Shown: positions 27,645 through 39,805 of the stretch, piece by piece
Position numbering within the stretch: position 1 is the stretch's first letter
How the letters are laid out: every line of letters starts with the position of its first letter
DNA from: Podaxis mareebaensis
Lineage: Eukaryota > Basidiomycota > Agaricomycetes > Agaricales > Agaricaceae
Direction of reading: 5' to 3'
DNA length: 64,000 nt
NCBI GenBank assembly: GCA_018524725.1
Contig: JAEUWP010000092.1
Span: 16,722-80,721 of the forward strand
Translations under genes and position numbers: made by a program
Notes under the pieces: model-generated
Told to the model about the DNA's origin: nothing
The model's database searches: none
The model's input: the letters and a program-made list of their open reading frames with translations, nothing else

Positions 27645-29026
27645 TTAAGTAGCGCCACCTCTGCCCCCTTTCCTGCCACGGCTCCCGCGTCCTCTTTCTC
27701 CACTGGCATGCCCAGCTGGAGGAAGCAGAACGACATCACTACCCTCTCCACCAGACACGTCCACTTCCATCCCCGTGCCGATGGATGCCGATACTCGATG
27801 CCCCTTGCCTTTTCTTCCTCTTCGGCCCCTCCCGCCCCCAGCTCCACCTGCGCCAAGTTGCCCGCTTTCTGTGACTGAAGACGTACTTGCACTTCGCTGA
27901 TGACCACTACTAGTGGTACCTTGGGGTGGCACGATCCCCCCTCTACCACCTCTACCCCTACCTCTTGCCCCTAGTCCACCACCACGTCCACCTCGGCCGA
28001 ACCTGATAGAACTCGGCACGAGGCTGAGAGAGCTCATACCTTCCGCTAATGCATCGACATCTGCGTTGGCACCAGCCCTCGTATTCGTGGCGCGCGGTGG
28101 ACTAGCAGGATGCAAAGACCGAACATTCGGTCTCGGTGTCTTCTCGAGTTCTTCCACATCTGCTTCTTGTACCTCTTCCTCGCTCGAATCTTCGTCGCCA
28201 TCGCTATCTTCCACCACCATCCTATCCCTATCCTTCTCCTCTCCTCTTTCTTTCCCTTTCTTCTGATCTTGAACGCCCCTAGGCTTCCACTCTCTCCTAA
28301 TCATGCTCGCGCCTTCGCCCCATTTCCTCAACAAACCGCCGATGCCCTTGTTCGTCACTGCAAAAAAGAACTCTTTTGGATATTTATGTGCTTCGATCAT
28401 ATGTAGACGTCGGGCTTTAGGGGATTGGAAGAACCTCGTACACGTTGATACCATACACCCAAACTGATGAGCGGATCGTGAGTGTAGGTTCTCATGTTGA
28501 TAGTCATAATGTCACGAGAATCAAACTTACAATTTTCTCTCCACGTTCTTTTCGCACCGCTGCGAGAGGATCATGACATTCTGTCTGATGCTACGACCAA
28601 CGCCAGAACCACCAGAACCACCACCATCAGCACCATGATACACATCCACGCCACCAACAAGAATCAACTCACAAGCTCCAATAACTTCGCCTCAGGAAAC
28701 ACACACCCACATTCAGGCTGCTCACACACGTGTGCATGATACGTAGCATAATGCCTTTCTAATTCCTTCGAATTGGCAAGTGTGATAGGATGTCGATTGC
28801 ATGTTGGCGGGAGTGTACATAGGATCGGGCGCTGTTGCTCCACACCGCCGCCACCACCAGGGAAATCGTCTGGTGAAGTGGACGATCGTGCGATCTTGGT
28901 TTCAGGTGATGATATCGACAAGGATGACGGTGATGTTGAAGATGTTGTGGAAGAGGACGAACGGCGGGAAGGTGTCAGTGGCCGTGAGCGTTTGCCAGTT
29001 GTTTGTGAGGGAACTGGCGTTGCCAT
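27645..29026 (-). CDS. ZNF511: ZNF511-type C2H2 zinc-finger protein with Gly/Arg-rich tail
   Basis: Three exons: 29026-28673, 28590-28531, 28463-27645; 410 aa. After a Ser-rich head, three zinc-finger units follow in the ZNF511 order: CTLPPTCN with HYATYH; VCEQPECGCVFPEAKLLE ending HQTECH; and FGCMVSTCTRFFQSPKARRLH ending HMIEAHKYP. KYPKEFFFAV after the last finger is the family-typical exit. The C-terminal half is acidic (EDSDGDEDSSEEEVQEADVE) and then RGG-like (GRGGRGGGLGARGRGRGGRG), which suggests RNA binding or nucleolar location (inference). The second exon of 60 nt is needed to supply the Cys-His of finger 2. ZNF511 function is poorly known. Confidence 0.85.
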
Positions 29027-29202
29027 TGATTCGCGGGTGTAAAATATGCGGTAAGAGAGTGTGTGAATTGGGTGTTGAAGATAGGGACAGTGTAAGGAGA
29101 GATTGGGTGCGTTCAGGTGATAGAGCTGCGCCGCTGCGGCATTGCATTTGGATCGAACTTATCTTTAAGAATTTAAATACATTAAAATACTAACCTTATG
29201 TG

Positions 29203-29298
29203 TGCCCCATGGCTGAGTTGGTTACAGCGTCCGACTGTTATATTCGTAGCGAAATACTGGCAATCGGAAGGTCGTGAGTTCGAGCCTCACTGGGGCAG
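29203..29298 (+). tRNA. tRNA-Asn(GUU): tRNA-Asn (anticodon GUU) with 22-nt intron
   Basis: Acceptor TGCCCCA pairs with TGGGGCA, discriminator G; D-stem GCTG/CAGC; anticodon stem TCCGA/TCGGA with loop CTGTTAA, anticodon GTT. A 22-nt intron (about 29241-29262) sits directly after position 37, the canonical place. T-arm GTGAG TTCGAGC CTCAC. Ends could be shifted by one base if the acceptor is read as GCCCCAT. Confidence 0.9.
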
Positions 29299-29457
29299 AT
29301 TTTTTGAAGCTTTTCTGGTTTCGGCGCCTTGTGGTCTTGTAGAACTTGCTAGACGTTCCAAATAAGTAATCGGGTCAGTTATTTCGATCCAACTCAAAAT
29401 AAGCGCGCGACTCTATTTTACCTTGGCTTCATACTCTCATCTTCCACCTCTGGACCA

Positions 29458-31258
29458 ATGTCCTCTAAAAGCAAATGGGACCAACCTGCCCCAACAGACG
29501 ACAAGTCACCTACCTCCGCACCTCCCAGTAACAAAGACGGCAACAAAAGTGCATCCGACGCGGCAGCAGCAGCTGCTGCCATCGCTGCCAAAATTGCTGC
29601 CCAGTTCGCTTCTGGAGCTCTGAAGGACGAAGCCGCATTCCAGAAGGATATAGATATCAATGATGTCAGGAATCGGTACATGTTGACGAAGGGGTCTACG
29701 CAACAGCAGGTGGGTTTTCAGAAGTTCCTAACTTTATTTTGTTCTCGTACGCTATTCTTGTTCTTCGAAATAGCTATGGATTCTGAAGGGGGGCTGTCTC
29801 TAAGTTGTGTTTGCAGAGGAGCTTACGTTTTTACTTTCCTTTTTTTGTCGTAGATCCATGACGATACGGGTGCGTCGGTCAGCACGAAAGGAGTGTGGTA
29901 TCCTGACCGGAGCAAGGCGACCGAGAAGGATCCCCCGTTGTACCTCCATGTTACCGCTCCTACGCAAGAGGCTTTGCAAAAAGCTATTGACAAGATTAAT
30001 GAGCTTATGGCTATGGATCTTGGACCGTTGGTTGAGGATAAGAAGGATCGGTTGAGGGAAAAAGTAAGCCCTTCTCTCAAGCTTCTGGGAATGCTTTTCT
30101 TGGACGATGTCCGATTTGTTCTGGTTGTTGATTTTGGCTTCGGATAGCGCAAGTGGCCTGAGGAGAAGCTTACTGTTGGGTTGGAGTCTATTAGGAACTT
30201 TAACGTTCGTGCTAAAGTCGTTGGGCCGAGTGTACGTCTTATTCCTTTCTATCGGCGTTGTGTCAAGTTGACTCGTGTGTCTGAACAGGGATCCTTTGTC
30301 AAATACATCCAACAAGAGACTGGCACGCGTGTCCAGATCAAGGGGGTCGGCTCAGGCTTCATAGAGCAGGAAACAGGCCGGGAGAGCGACGAACCACTCT
30401 ACATTCACATTACGTACGCTTTTCCCTCTCCATCTTCTACCAGCGCAATCGAACTAACACAATTGAATGATTCTTCTAGTGGTCCAGATGAAGGACAGGT
30501 CCAACGTGCCAAAGTCCTCACTGAAGACCTGCTCCTAGTCGTCCGTCAAGAACACGCCAAAATGCAGGCATTCCTTCAACAACAACAAATGGAACTGCAC
30601 CAAGCCCAAGCCCAGTATGCTGCATATAGTGCCATGGCAGCGGTAGGTATTCTCATCTTATCACCGCAAGAGCAAGAACGTTCTTGTGTCTCTTTTCTTC
30701 TATCTCTACCGTGTCGAATGAAATGCTAATGACTAATCCTCTGAACTAACCCCTCCCTTTTGTCGCGTCATTTTGTCTGTTCGTCTCATCAATGTTTAGG
30801 GATACGCTCCTCCACCGCCGGCTAATGCACCCCCACCCCCTCCAGGTGAACAACCACCTCCACCTGCGGATGGCGCACCAGGAGCACCGACAGGTGTCTA
30901 CGACCCGTCGCAAACCGCGATGGCAGCAAGTGGAGCACCGCCTGCAGCATCGGATCAAGCAAGTCAAGACGCTTTTGCTGCTTACTGGTATGCCCTGTCT
31001 TCTTGCCACCCCCCGGTCTACCACTCACTCACTGGTCGACTGACGATGAATTCATACAGGGCTGCATACGGTTATGATGTAAACTCGCCCCAATTCAAAG
31101 AATGGGCCGCCCAGCAACAAGCACAATATGCACAATACTACGCCTCGCAGGGTTACAACGGCGCAGCCAACGGTGCCACACCCACCGCTCCCGCTAGCGC
31201 GCCTCCACCACCCCCACCAAACTCCGGAGACGCCCCTCCTCCGCCTCCACCATCATAG
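29458..31258 (+). CDS. KHDC4: KHDC4/BLOM7-type KH-domain RNA-binding protein
   Basis: Seven exons: 29458-29709, 29854-30063, 30148-30231, 30289-30413, 30480-30642, 30800-30987, 31060-31258; 406 aa. An Ala-rich helix (SDAAAAAAAIAAKIAAQF) precedes KDIDINDVRNRYMLTKGSTQ and a first KH-like unit (TGASVSTKGVWYPDRSKA ... PLYLHVTAPTQEAL). The second KH follows (ESIRNFNVRAKVVGPSGSFV, KYIQQETGTRVQIKGVGSGF). The C-terminal third is Pro/Ala/Gln-rich, with APPPPANAPPPPPG and repeated AQYAQYYASQGY. Vertebrate KHDC4 binds pre-mRNA and affects 5' splice-site choice; a nuclear splicing role is inferred. Short introns and their phases join the KH units exactly. Confidence 0.9.
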
Positions 31259-31463
31259 TCGGTAGGAATCCAGGTTGTTGTCGCGTTGTTGATAATTATG
31301 CCTCTAGCCCCTCTTCCCCGGGTAGGTCGTAGTCACTATGTCATCAGGTCTTATCGAAAGTGATTTTTGGTCACTATCTAATTCCACTGTAGTTTTCTTC
31401 AATGGCGCTCCCTGTCCAATAGAGCCGCTGAATATATACGTACATCACCCTTCTTTCGAGGTT

Positions 31464-31826
31464 TCAATCCAACCTCTCAGATTGATCTTTATACCCAGAC
31501 CATTTCGGCAAACCGTCATTGACATCCAACAACCGCGTCCCATAAAAGATATGAACAGTTGGTTTCAGATCCTCCCATTCTTTAATCTTCCCATCCTCGT
31601 TTCGATCGAGATTTGATCCCCACACACTCCATCTATTACCCCTCTCATGAAATGAAGCTACACAAACGCCACAGTTCTTGCAACGCCAACGCTTCTTCCA
31701 TGGCTTCGCTGCGACGGGATAGAGGTCGAGAAAACCGAATGCTGGTTCTTCATGCGTCCATTTGAAAGCGTTCGCTGGGAAATGGATAGTTTGAATAAAG
31801 GGAGCACCTATTGCACGGTTAACCAT
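31464..31826 (-). pseudogene. CENP-V/GFA-like (Mss4-fold) zinc protein, probably 5'-truncated
   Basis: A 120-aa frame with the family hallmarks: GAPFIQTIHFPANAFKWT, a CKNCGVCVAS zinc pair, WSVWGSNLDRNEDGKI and HIFYGTRLLDVNDGLPKWSG. This is the C-terminal two-thirds of the glutathione-dependent formaldehyde-activating/CENP-V fold. The first zinc pair (a CxC..C just before RAIGAPF) should be at the N-terminus, but here the sequence reads HMVNRAIG with no cysteines. Upstream DNA turns within about 70 bp into the duplicated segment shared with copy B. I infer that the 5' part was removed or displaced by that event. An upstream exon that I failed to see is the alternative. Confidence 0.6.
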
Positions 31827-31894
31827 ATGCTACGGGCCCGAAAATCCGACATCAACGTACTGGACAACCTCTGGCAAAGGGTACAATGGCAATA

Positions 31895-34800
31895 TGCGCT
31901 CAGGAGAGGGTCCCCCGTCGCTTCCCAATGAACAGTCCCGCAATAACAGCCGCCTTTATATATCTTTGCCATACTATGAGTATGGTTGTTCGTTGGGAGG
32001 GTGGGGACTAATAATTGTTATTGTAAGATGAAGATGACTGATCATCCGCTCATCCGGAAAGCGAACATGTGATGTGTTATGGATTCAGTTTACAGGACGA
32101 GCCGTAGAGACTGCCAGGATTGGGAACTTGGGTAACGTTCCCTTGCTTGGCAAGGGTTTCTGCACCCCCGTAATAGGACCCAATTTTCGACTCATCGCGT
32201 ACATAAGTGCAAACAATCTTATCTTATTTACACTCGTTCCCTTACCTCCACAATGTGACCCTTGAGTTTGGTACCTTTACCTTCTACTAGTTCCCTCCGC
32301 TTTAACAAAATAAATGATTTTACTTCTCCTCCTGCTCAAAAATGCGTGAAACACCAGCAAAGCTCCTGCGGGCCGCAAAGGGCTGCCAAGCAAGGGTTGT
32401 TGGAGTCGACACTTGTAGTATGTATTGAATCATAAACTGGACTGGCAGCCAAACATGGAATCTTATTCCCTATCCTACTCTCTCACTCCCTGCGCGATGC
32501 CATGCTCCGACCTTACCGACAACCACCTTTATCCATCTCGCTGTATGATGCTCAATGCTCATCAAAATGTACTGCAGGTGTTTACCCAGCTACTCGGCAC
32601 TTAATACCTGAAAAATCCACATTTACTTAGGTCGGCCCTTGTACCAGACTTGCCATGAAATGCCTCACGGCAGATGCAATTATCTCATAAAGCGCAGCTA
32701 TGCCACTACACCAACGCCGTCACAAAACGACGTTCCCCCGTTCAAGCCAAAGTTGATCAAACACAGGGGCTAACCTGCTCGTGAAAATCACATGTGATTC
32801 CGAAGACTTTGGTGAACTTGTTGAGGGAGATGGCACAAATTAGAGTTTATCCGTCCATCTCATGTGCTGCTGTGGGATCGGTGGGCTATTGCTTGAAATG
32901 ACCGGCGTTATGCGCTCAAGGTTTCTCATGCTCACCTTGCGACAGCGAAAGCTCTCCTCGATGATACTTCCTCCACTGTAATCTCCCTGTCCTGCACGCT
33001 CACATATTCTATTAGATCAACTGGGTCAACGGCGCCGTTTATGTTCAACAGATTTAGAGATTGATGGAATCACGGTCGTTATGTTCTGTGGGCTGTGCAT
33101 CACGGGTGTCTCTGAGCCACTTCCTGGCTTGTACAAGGCTGTTACATTTCCTCACTTCCACCCCCTGCTTTCACCGGTGCTTGCACCACCTACTTGTGTT
33201 CTACTGTCTACGCATGGGGAAATTCCGACGCTTTTTGGACGAGGTGTTCCGATGGTCGCCCGGAGCCGATACTCAACCTGAGGCCATCCCCAACACTGGT
33301 TCGTTCTGCTCTAGCAGTACTCCAACTAGGGGATAAAATCATGTGGGCTCATTTGTATCCCTTCAGGATCCACTCCATACGCCCCTACTATGGCGGTGAC
33401 CGGTGCAGCAACCTCTTTGTCAGGTTGTCGCACTGGCGGCCTTTTCGCGCATGCCCATCATTTTTCCATTAATCAACCAGTCATGGGAGAACAGATAGCG
33501 ATTAATAATGCTCCAAATGGTGGGCGATCTACGAACCGCTTAGTTCCAACTAGTGCAAGCTACTGAAACTTGTGCGACGTCTTCCAGTGCTAGAAAAAAT
33601 GCTCAATCATATCATCCCAAGGGCAGAATTCGACTCCTCTGATCGTGATGACCCTCCTCGATGTCACCCAGGCACGCGAACATGTTTTCTTGAGTGGCTC
33701 CATTCACGTATTCATGACAACACTCTTGGAACACGAATCATCTGGCTGCATGGGCCCGCCGGTGTTGGAAAGTCCGCAATTATGCAGACCCTAGCGGAAA
33801 TAGAGTCCCCTCGTTCCACATGCACGACCCTATTCTTCTCTCGGCCAAATAGACGAGACGACGCCAAGAAAGTTTTCACTACTCTGGCGTATCGCCTTGT
33901 TGTGCTCAACTCCCAATATCGTGCTTATCTAGAGCAGAATTTGGCTATCGACCCTACTTTCCTATCTAAATCCCTCGAAGAACAGTTTGAACGCCTCTTC
34001 ATAACCCCCTTCGTCAATAATCGCGTTGATGCCAACTCGCAGTGCTGGGTGGTGCTCCTGGATGGCTTGGATGAATGCAATGGCGAGAAAGAACAATGCC
34101 GGATACTTGACCTGATTCGTGACTCCATCATTCGCCATGCCACATCTACTCCTTTCATCTGGATAATCGCGAGCCGACCAGAAGCACATTTGACGGCTTC
34201 CTTTGCCCAGGTTGAGGTACAGGCCCAAGGTTTCTGGAAGCTCGAAGTACCCATAGACTCCGATGATGCCTCACGAAGCGTAGAGACCTACCTTCGCGCT
34301 GAGTTAGCAAAAATTCGACAAAATTATGCAGATTTCATCCCTCCCCATTGGCCCTCGGAAGCCGACTTCCTCATAATTGCGACCGCCTCTTCTGGGCTCT
34401 TTGTTTTCGTCTCAACCCTCGTCGGCTATATTTCTGAGGAAGACCCTATAACTCGCCTTCAATACGTTATATCTTCCATCCGTCAATCCAGGGTGAGTTC
34501 TAATAACCTGGGCCTGGAGCCGGAGAACCCATTTGAAGCCCTTGACATCCTGTATCGCTACATCATGTCGACTCTGTCGCCCAACTCGCTTCGTGTTGCG
34601 AAGGCAATTCTCAGTGCTTATCTCCCGGGTGTTGTAGAGATCTCACAGGATCCTGGGGAACATATCAGTCTCCTTGATGTGTGCAATATCCTCGGGTTCA
34701 AAAAAAATGAGGCTTACGCTGCTTTACGAAAACTACATTCAGTTCTTGCCGTCCCTTCGCAGAAAGAAGCGCACCAGAGCAGCGTTCGCTTCCTCCATGC

Positions 34801-35250
34801 CTCATTCTCCGATTTCCTCAAAGATAAATCTCGTTCCCAAATCTACTATATTGACATCAATGAAGCACTTGAGAACATATGGCGATGTTATGTTAGGGTT
34901 GTTAGACAGTCCATGAGTTCGCACAGTAAGCCTTCCCCCTATTTTCATGTGTTCGCAGTGATTCATCTGAAATAGACCATATCACGCTATCTTGGGAACT
35001 CAGCGACCCGGAATACCTTCAGCGCTTGGGCTCCAGAGCTCGAGAAAAGTGGTTAGAAATCCTGATCCATTGCTGTCATGAGTGCACTTCATGCCGAAGA
35101 GCGCCCGAAAACCTTCTTTCATTGGATACTTCCGAGTTAATTGAACTTTTTGATGAATTCAGCCCAATCTTGTTCGACTTTCGCGAAGTCGACTTACTAA
35201 AGGGCTTCCTTGACTGGATTTCGGAAGGACATGTACGTTATATACTACTT
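31895..35250 (+). repeat. Segmental duplication, copy A (CpG-rich)
   Basis: Aligns over its length with 36175-39528. Start of similarity: CCCCGTCG(C/T)TTCCCA followed by TATCTTTGCCATACTATG; end: CGGAAGGACATGTA(C/T) and CATATACTACTTACT or its TATA variant. 31895-33389 is non-coding upstream DNA (no gene recognised; similar in copy B) and 33390 onward is the NACHT gene. Copy A retains its CpGs. No terminal repeats or target duplication were found, so whether the unit is mobile is open. Confidence 0.8.
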
Positions 35251-35842
35251 ACTTCCACTAGTGTATCCAGTTCTCACAGTGTCCATAGGCACCGAGTTTG
35301 CTTCGTCAAAGAATGTTTTTCAAGGAGTTTGGCTTGGACCAGCTCAAGGAGCGTGACATCGACAACATGTTTAGAGGTCTTTCTTCGAGAGGCTGGGGCC
35401 GCTGTACTTTTCCGGGTTTTCCACTCCTGGTTGATATCGATTTGACAGTAAGCTGGGATGAACGCGCGTGCTCTAAATACCCTGTCTAAGGCCACCGCTT
35501 CTCTTTCAGGGCATTGACGCTTCCGAATGGAACCAAGTCAAGCAGCGTGCCCTGAACGGGGTGCCGTCTTGGGAATTTTACCCGCGGGCCAACTGGAGAG
35601 TCCTTCAGGAGCTGCTGAAGGAAAAGGAGACATTTTATGAGGGATCTGGACTCACCTTGAAGGACATTCAGGTAATGATTGTGGGAATGAGGCCATCCGA
35701 GTATTGCGCGATTGTTGGGCCGTTGGTGAGATACTCTCCCTCCGCCAGGAGGAAAGGGTCCGTGTATCTTGTAGTCCCTTATACTGAATCTACGGAGGAG
35801 CATGTCCCAGGCGATCCCAATGAAGGGCGAGGTCTGAGATGA
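33390..35842 (+). CDS. NACHT-domain NTPase (Agaricomycete NLR-like), copy A, apparently intact
   Basis: Five exons: 33390-33519, 33588-34925, 34976-35232, 35289-35447, 35510-35842; 738 aa. N-terminal leader of about 43 aa (HHFSINQPVMGEQIAINNA) is followed, through a 68-nt intron, by LEKMLNHIIPRAEFDSS and PPRCHPGTR, the usual entry to mushroom NACHT proteins. Walker A is GPAGVGKSAI (about 100), Walker B WVVLLDGLDEC (about 195), sensor-like IWIIASRPEAHL. Helical winged regions follow, with ISLLDVCNILGF and SVRFLHASFSDFLKDKSRS. No WD40, TPR or ankyrin repeats come after; the last 180 aa are unique. Such proteins are expanded in mushrooms and are proposed to act in recognition of non-self or cell death; the function here is unknown. 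The exon 3 acceptor (AATAG at 34975) is the least certain. Confidence 0.85.
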
Positions 35843-36174
35843 GAGGCTATGGTCGTCAAGCAAATCCGGGATGGTCTTATGCCAGCTCTTGATTTTCCTT
35901 AAATTTGTTTTTGGTTTTGTTTTATAATATGTGGTGGAGATGTGTATGTTTTGTATAGAAATCAATCTTCAGCAAGTTGCTGAACATAGACAGACTGTTG
36001 AGCATCTTTTTAGTTCCCATGCCAATAGAATTGCCGGTACCAGTCCGCACATGATCTTCCTTGCGCTTCCTGCGCTGAGCATTCACCCATGTTATGCATG
36101 TATAGCAATCAAAACTGGAAATAGGCACTCATACATGATGTGTTCGTCAAAGACAAGACACCTCGTTAGAGGGT
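35843..36174. other. Spacer between copies A and B
   Basis: About 330 bp, T-rich, containing the 3' flank of the NACHT gene. No gene, terminal repeat or target duplication was seen that would mark the junction of the duplication. Confidence 0.5.
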
Positions 36175-39100
36175 TGGTTCCCCGTCGTTTCCCAGCAAAT
36201 GGTCCTGTAATAGCAGCCTCTTGTGTATATCTTTGCCATACTATGGGTATGGTTGTTCACTGGGAGAGTGGGGAATAATAGTCATTATTATAAGATGAAG
36301 ATGACTGAATAGTAAATGTTTTCTTGGATGATCACCGCACTCATCTAGAATGCGAACATGTGATGTGTTATGGATACATTTTTACAGGACGAGGCCGCAG
36401 ACTCGCATGGAATTGCCAACTTCACCAGCCAAATATGGAATCCTGGAATACTGTCCTTCATCCTACTCTCTCATTTCCTGTGTGATGTTATGGCCTGACT
36501 TTACCAACCAAATGACTGCAGGTGTTTACTCAGCTTCTCGGCACTTAATACCCCCAAGAATCCACATTTTCTTACTTAGGTCAGCTCTTGTACCAGACCA
36601 ATCATCTCAACTGCAACTATACTGCTACACCAACTGGAAGTAACATCAGTGGCTTCTTCCTCCTGTTGCCATTGCAAAATGCTCCCCATTTAAGCAAAAG
36701 TTGATCAAACATGGGTGCTAACCCATTCATGAAACTCTCTCACTTGCAGTTCTGAGGAGGCTGGTGAGTTGGTGAGGGAGATAGTGCAAATAACCAGAGT
36801 TTGTCTGTCCATCCCATGTGCTGCTGTGGAATCGATGGGTTATTGCTTGAATGACTGGTGTTATGCACCTTAGGTCCTTCATGTTCATCTCACAGCAGTG
36901 GAAGCTCTCCTCAATGATGCTTCCTCAACTGTAATCTCTTCATCCTGCATGCTCACATATTCTACCAGGTCAACTTGGCCAATGACACTGTTCATGTGTT
37001 ATCTTCAGCAGATTTAGAGATTGATGGAACCACAGTCATCGTCTTCTTTGGTCTGTGCACCATGGGTGTTTCTGGGGTGCATCCTGGCCTGTCTGAGGCT
37101 GTAGACATCTTCCTCACTTCCATGCCATACTCCACTAGTGCTTGCACCTACCTTCTACTTCTGCCCTACTGTCTAGGCATAGGGAAATTCCGATGTCTTC
37201 TGGACAAGGTGTTCCAATGGTCACCCAGAGCTGATACCCAGCCTGAGGCAATTCTCAACACTGGTTCATTCTGCTCTGGTGGTCTAGGGGATAGGAACAT
37301 GTGGGGTCATTTCTAGTGCTTCAGGATCCACTCCATCTACTCCAGTGGCTGGGCCAGTAACACTACTTCAGAATCAGCCATCCCACTGTACAACCACACC
37401 CACACTTATTGTTGGCATTGGTAGCCCATGTAATGCCCATGGTCCAGGTACTTATGTGTCCAGATATCTTGACAATAGGATTGACTCTGAAACTTGCAAT
37501 TGGTTGCTTCCCAGCCCTGATTCAATCCCAAATATCTTCTCAGTTGACTTGAGCTTTGACCCACAACAGTGAGGATGGAATTCAGGTTCACTCTTTCATG
37601 GATAATATCAACCGAGGTATAACCTTTGATAGCCTTGTCAAGTGGCAAAAAGGAGGCTCACCAGCATCTTCTTTGTTAGGTTCTTACACTAGTGGCCTTT
37701 TCATGCACGCCAGCCATTTTTCCATTAACCAACCAATAATGGGAGAACACATAGTGGTTAATAATGCCCAAATGGTGGGTGATTTATGAACTGCTTGGTT
37801 CTGATTAGTGCAAACTACTGAAGCTGAAGCTTGCATGATGTCTTTAGTGCTAGAAAGAATGCTTGATCATATCATCCCAGGAGCAGAATCTGACTCCTCT
37901 GATTGTGATTCTCCCCCTTGATGTCACCCAGGCACATGGACACACTTTCTAAAGCAGCTCCAAACACATATTCATGACAAAGCTGGACACGAATCATCTG
38001 GCTGCACAGTCCTGCTGGTGTTGGCAAGTCTGCCATTATGCAGATGCTGGTGGAAATTGAGTCCCTTCATGCCACATGCACGACACTATTCTTCTCTTGA
38101 CACAATAGATGAGATGATGCTAAGAAAGTTTTCCCTACTCTGGTGTATCACCTTGTTGTGATCAACTCTCAGTATCATGGTTATTTGGAAGAGAATCTGG
38201 CTGTTGACCCTACTTTCCTATCTAAATCCCTTGAAGAACAGTTTGAACACCTCTTCATAACCCCCTTCATCAATAATTGTGTTGATGCCAACTTGTGGTG
38301 CTGGGTGGTGCTCCTGGATGGCTTGGATGAATGCAATGGCAAGAAAGAACAATGCCAGATACTTGATCTGATTCATGACTCCATCATTCACCATGCCACA
38401 TCTACTCCTTTCATCTGGATAATTGTGAGCTGACCAGAAGCACATTTGACAGCCTCCTTTACTGAAGTTGAGGCACAGGCCCATGGTGCCTGGAAGCTCA
38501 AAGTACCCATAGACCCCAATGATGCCTCACAAAGCATAGAGATCCATCTTTGTGCTGGGCTCACAAAAATTCAACAGAAATATGCAGGTTTTATCCCTCC
38601 CCATTGGCTGTTAGAAGGTGACTTTCTCAAAATTGTGACCTCTTCTTCTGTGCTTCTTGTCTTTGTCTCAGCCCTCCTTGGCTATATTTCTGAGGAAGAC
38701 TTTATAACTCACCTCCAATACATTTTATCTTCCATCAGCCAATCCAGGATGGGTTCTAATAACCTGGGACTGGAGCCAGAGAACCCATTTGAAGCCCTTG
38801 ACATCCTGTATCACCACATCATGTCAACTTTGTCACCCAACTTGCTTCATACTATGAAGGTGATTCTCAGTGTCTATCTCCTGGGTGTCATGAATTATGC
38901 ACCTTATCCTGTGACCTGTCCCAGTCTCATTGATGTGTGCAATATCTTAGGGCTCAAACAACATGTGGCTTATGCTGCTTTACAAAAACTACATTCAGTT
39001 CTTGCCATAACTTCACATGAAAAAGCAGGCCAGAGCAGTGTTTGCTTTCTTCATGCCTCATTCTCCGATTTCCTCAAAGGTAAATCTCATTCCCAAATCT

Positions 39101-39528
39101 ACTATATTGATATCAACAAAGCACTTGAGAACATATGGTGATGTTATGTTAGGATTGTTAGACAGACTATAACTTTGTCCAGTAAGCTTTCCCTTTATTT
39201 TCATGTATTCACAGTGATTCATCTGAAATAGGGTATATGATGGTCTCTTGGGAACCCAAGAAGTCAACCCATGTTGATCCTCTTCAAGCAAATCTGTGTC
39301 TCACAGCTCAAAGAAAGTGGTTAGAAATCCTGATCCATTGCTGTCACAAGTGCATTTCTTGTCAAAGAGTGCCCAAAAACCTTCCACTGGATACTTCCTG
39401 AGTTGATTGAAGTTTTGATGAATTTGGCCCAATCTTGTTCAACTCTCACAATGCTAACTTTATTGTGAGCCTCTGCAACTAGATTTCGGAAGGACATGTA
39501 TGTCATATACTACTTACTCCCACTAGGC
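36175..39528 (+). repeat. Segmental duplication, copy B (CpG-stripped)
   Basis: Second copy of the 31895-35250 segment. Many copy-A CpGs appear here as TpG or CpA. It contains about 270 bp (about 37365-37640) absent from copy A. It lacks the last 600 bp of the NACHT gene. From 36480 on, CpG is almost absent. Confidence 0.8.
37640..39142 (+). pseudogene. NACHT NTPase, decayed copy B
   Basis: Collinear with the intact gene at 33390-34930. Readable parts include the leader (HASHFSINQPIMGEH), the region LAVDPTFLSKSLEEQFEHLF, Walker B WVVLLDGLDECNGK and the end HASFSDFLKGKSHSQIYYID. Breaks: the Walker A area is frameshifted (38000-38040), and stops occur where the intact copy has CGA. One is TGA at 38431-38433 opposite CGA at 34175-34177; another is at about 37919 in the PPRCHPG segment. 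The 3' exons 3-5 are reduced or missing. Not expected to make a protein. Confidence 0.88.
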
Positions 39529-39805
39529 ATCATGAATTTCCTGCACCTGCACCCACACCCTACTGCAGGACATGGCAGTGGTACCAAGCCTACTGCATAT
39601 GTCAAGTAGCAGTACTGTATGGGGTGTGGTAGTGGTACTGGATGCAGTCAGTGGTAGCAAGAGCTAGGTAACTATATGTATTAGGTCACAATGTTAGTGA
39701 GTAGCAATCTACAATAAATATGAAGATGCAAGGCATTTTCAGAATGAAATTTTTTGGTAATATAGCTACTCTCATTACTACTGATAGTTTTACATCAAGT
39801 GGTAC
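39529..39805. other. Non-coding stretch between copy B and minisatellite
   Basis: CpG-free DNA with scattered versions of the minisatellite words (GTGGTACTGGATGCAG at about 39632), so the array may have been longer. No gene seen. Confidence 0.4.

Noticed and set aside
31895..35250. Duplication unit as a defined transposon
   Set aside because: No terminal repeats, target duplication or transposition gene could be found at the ends of either copy.
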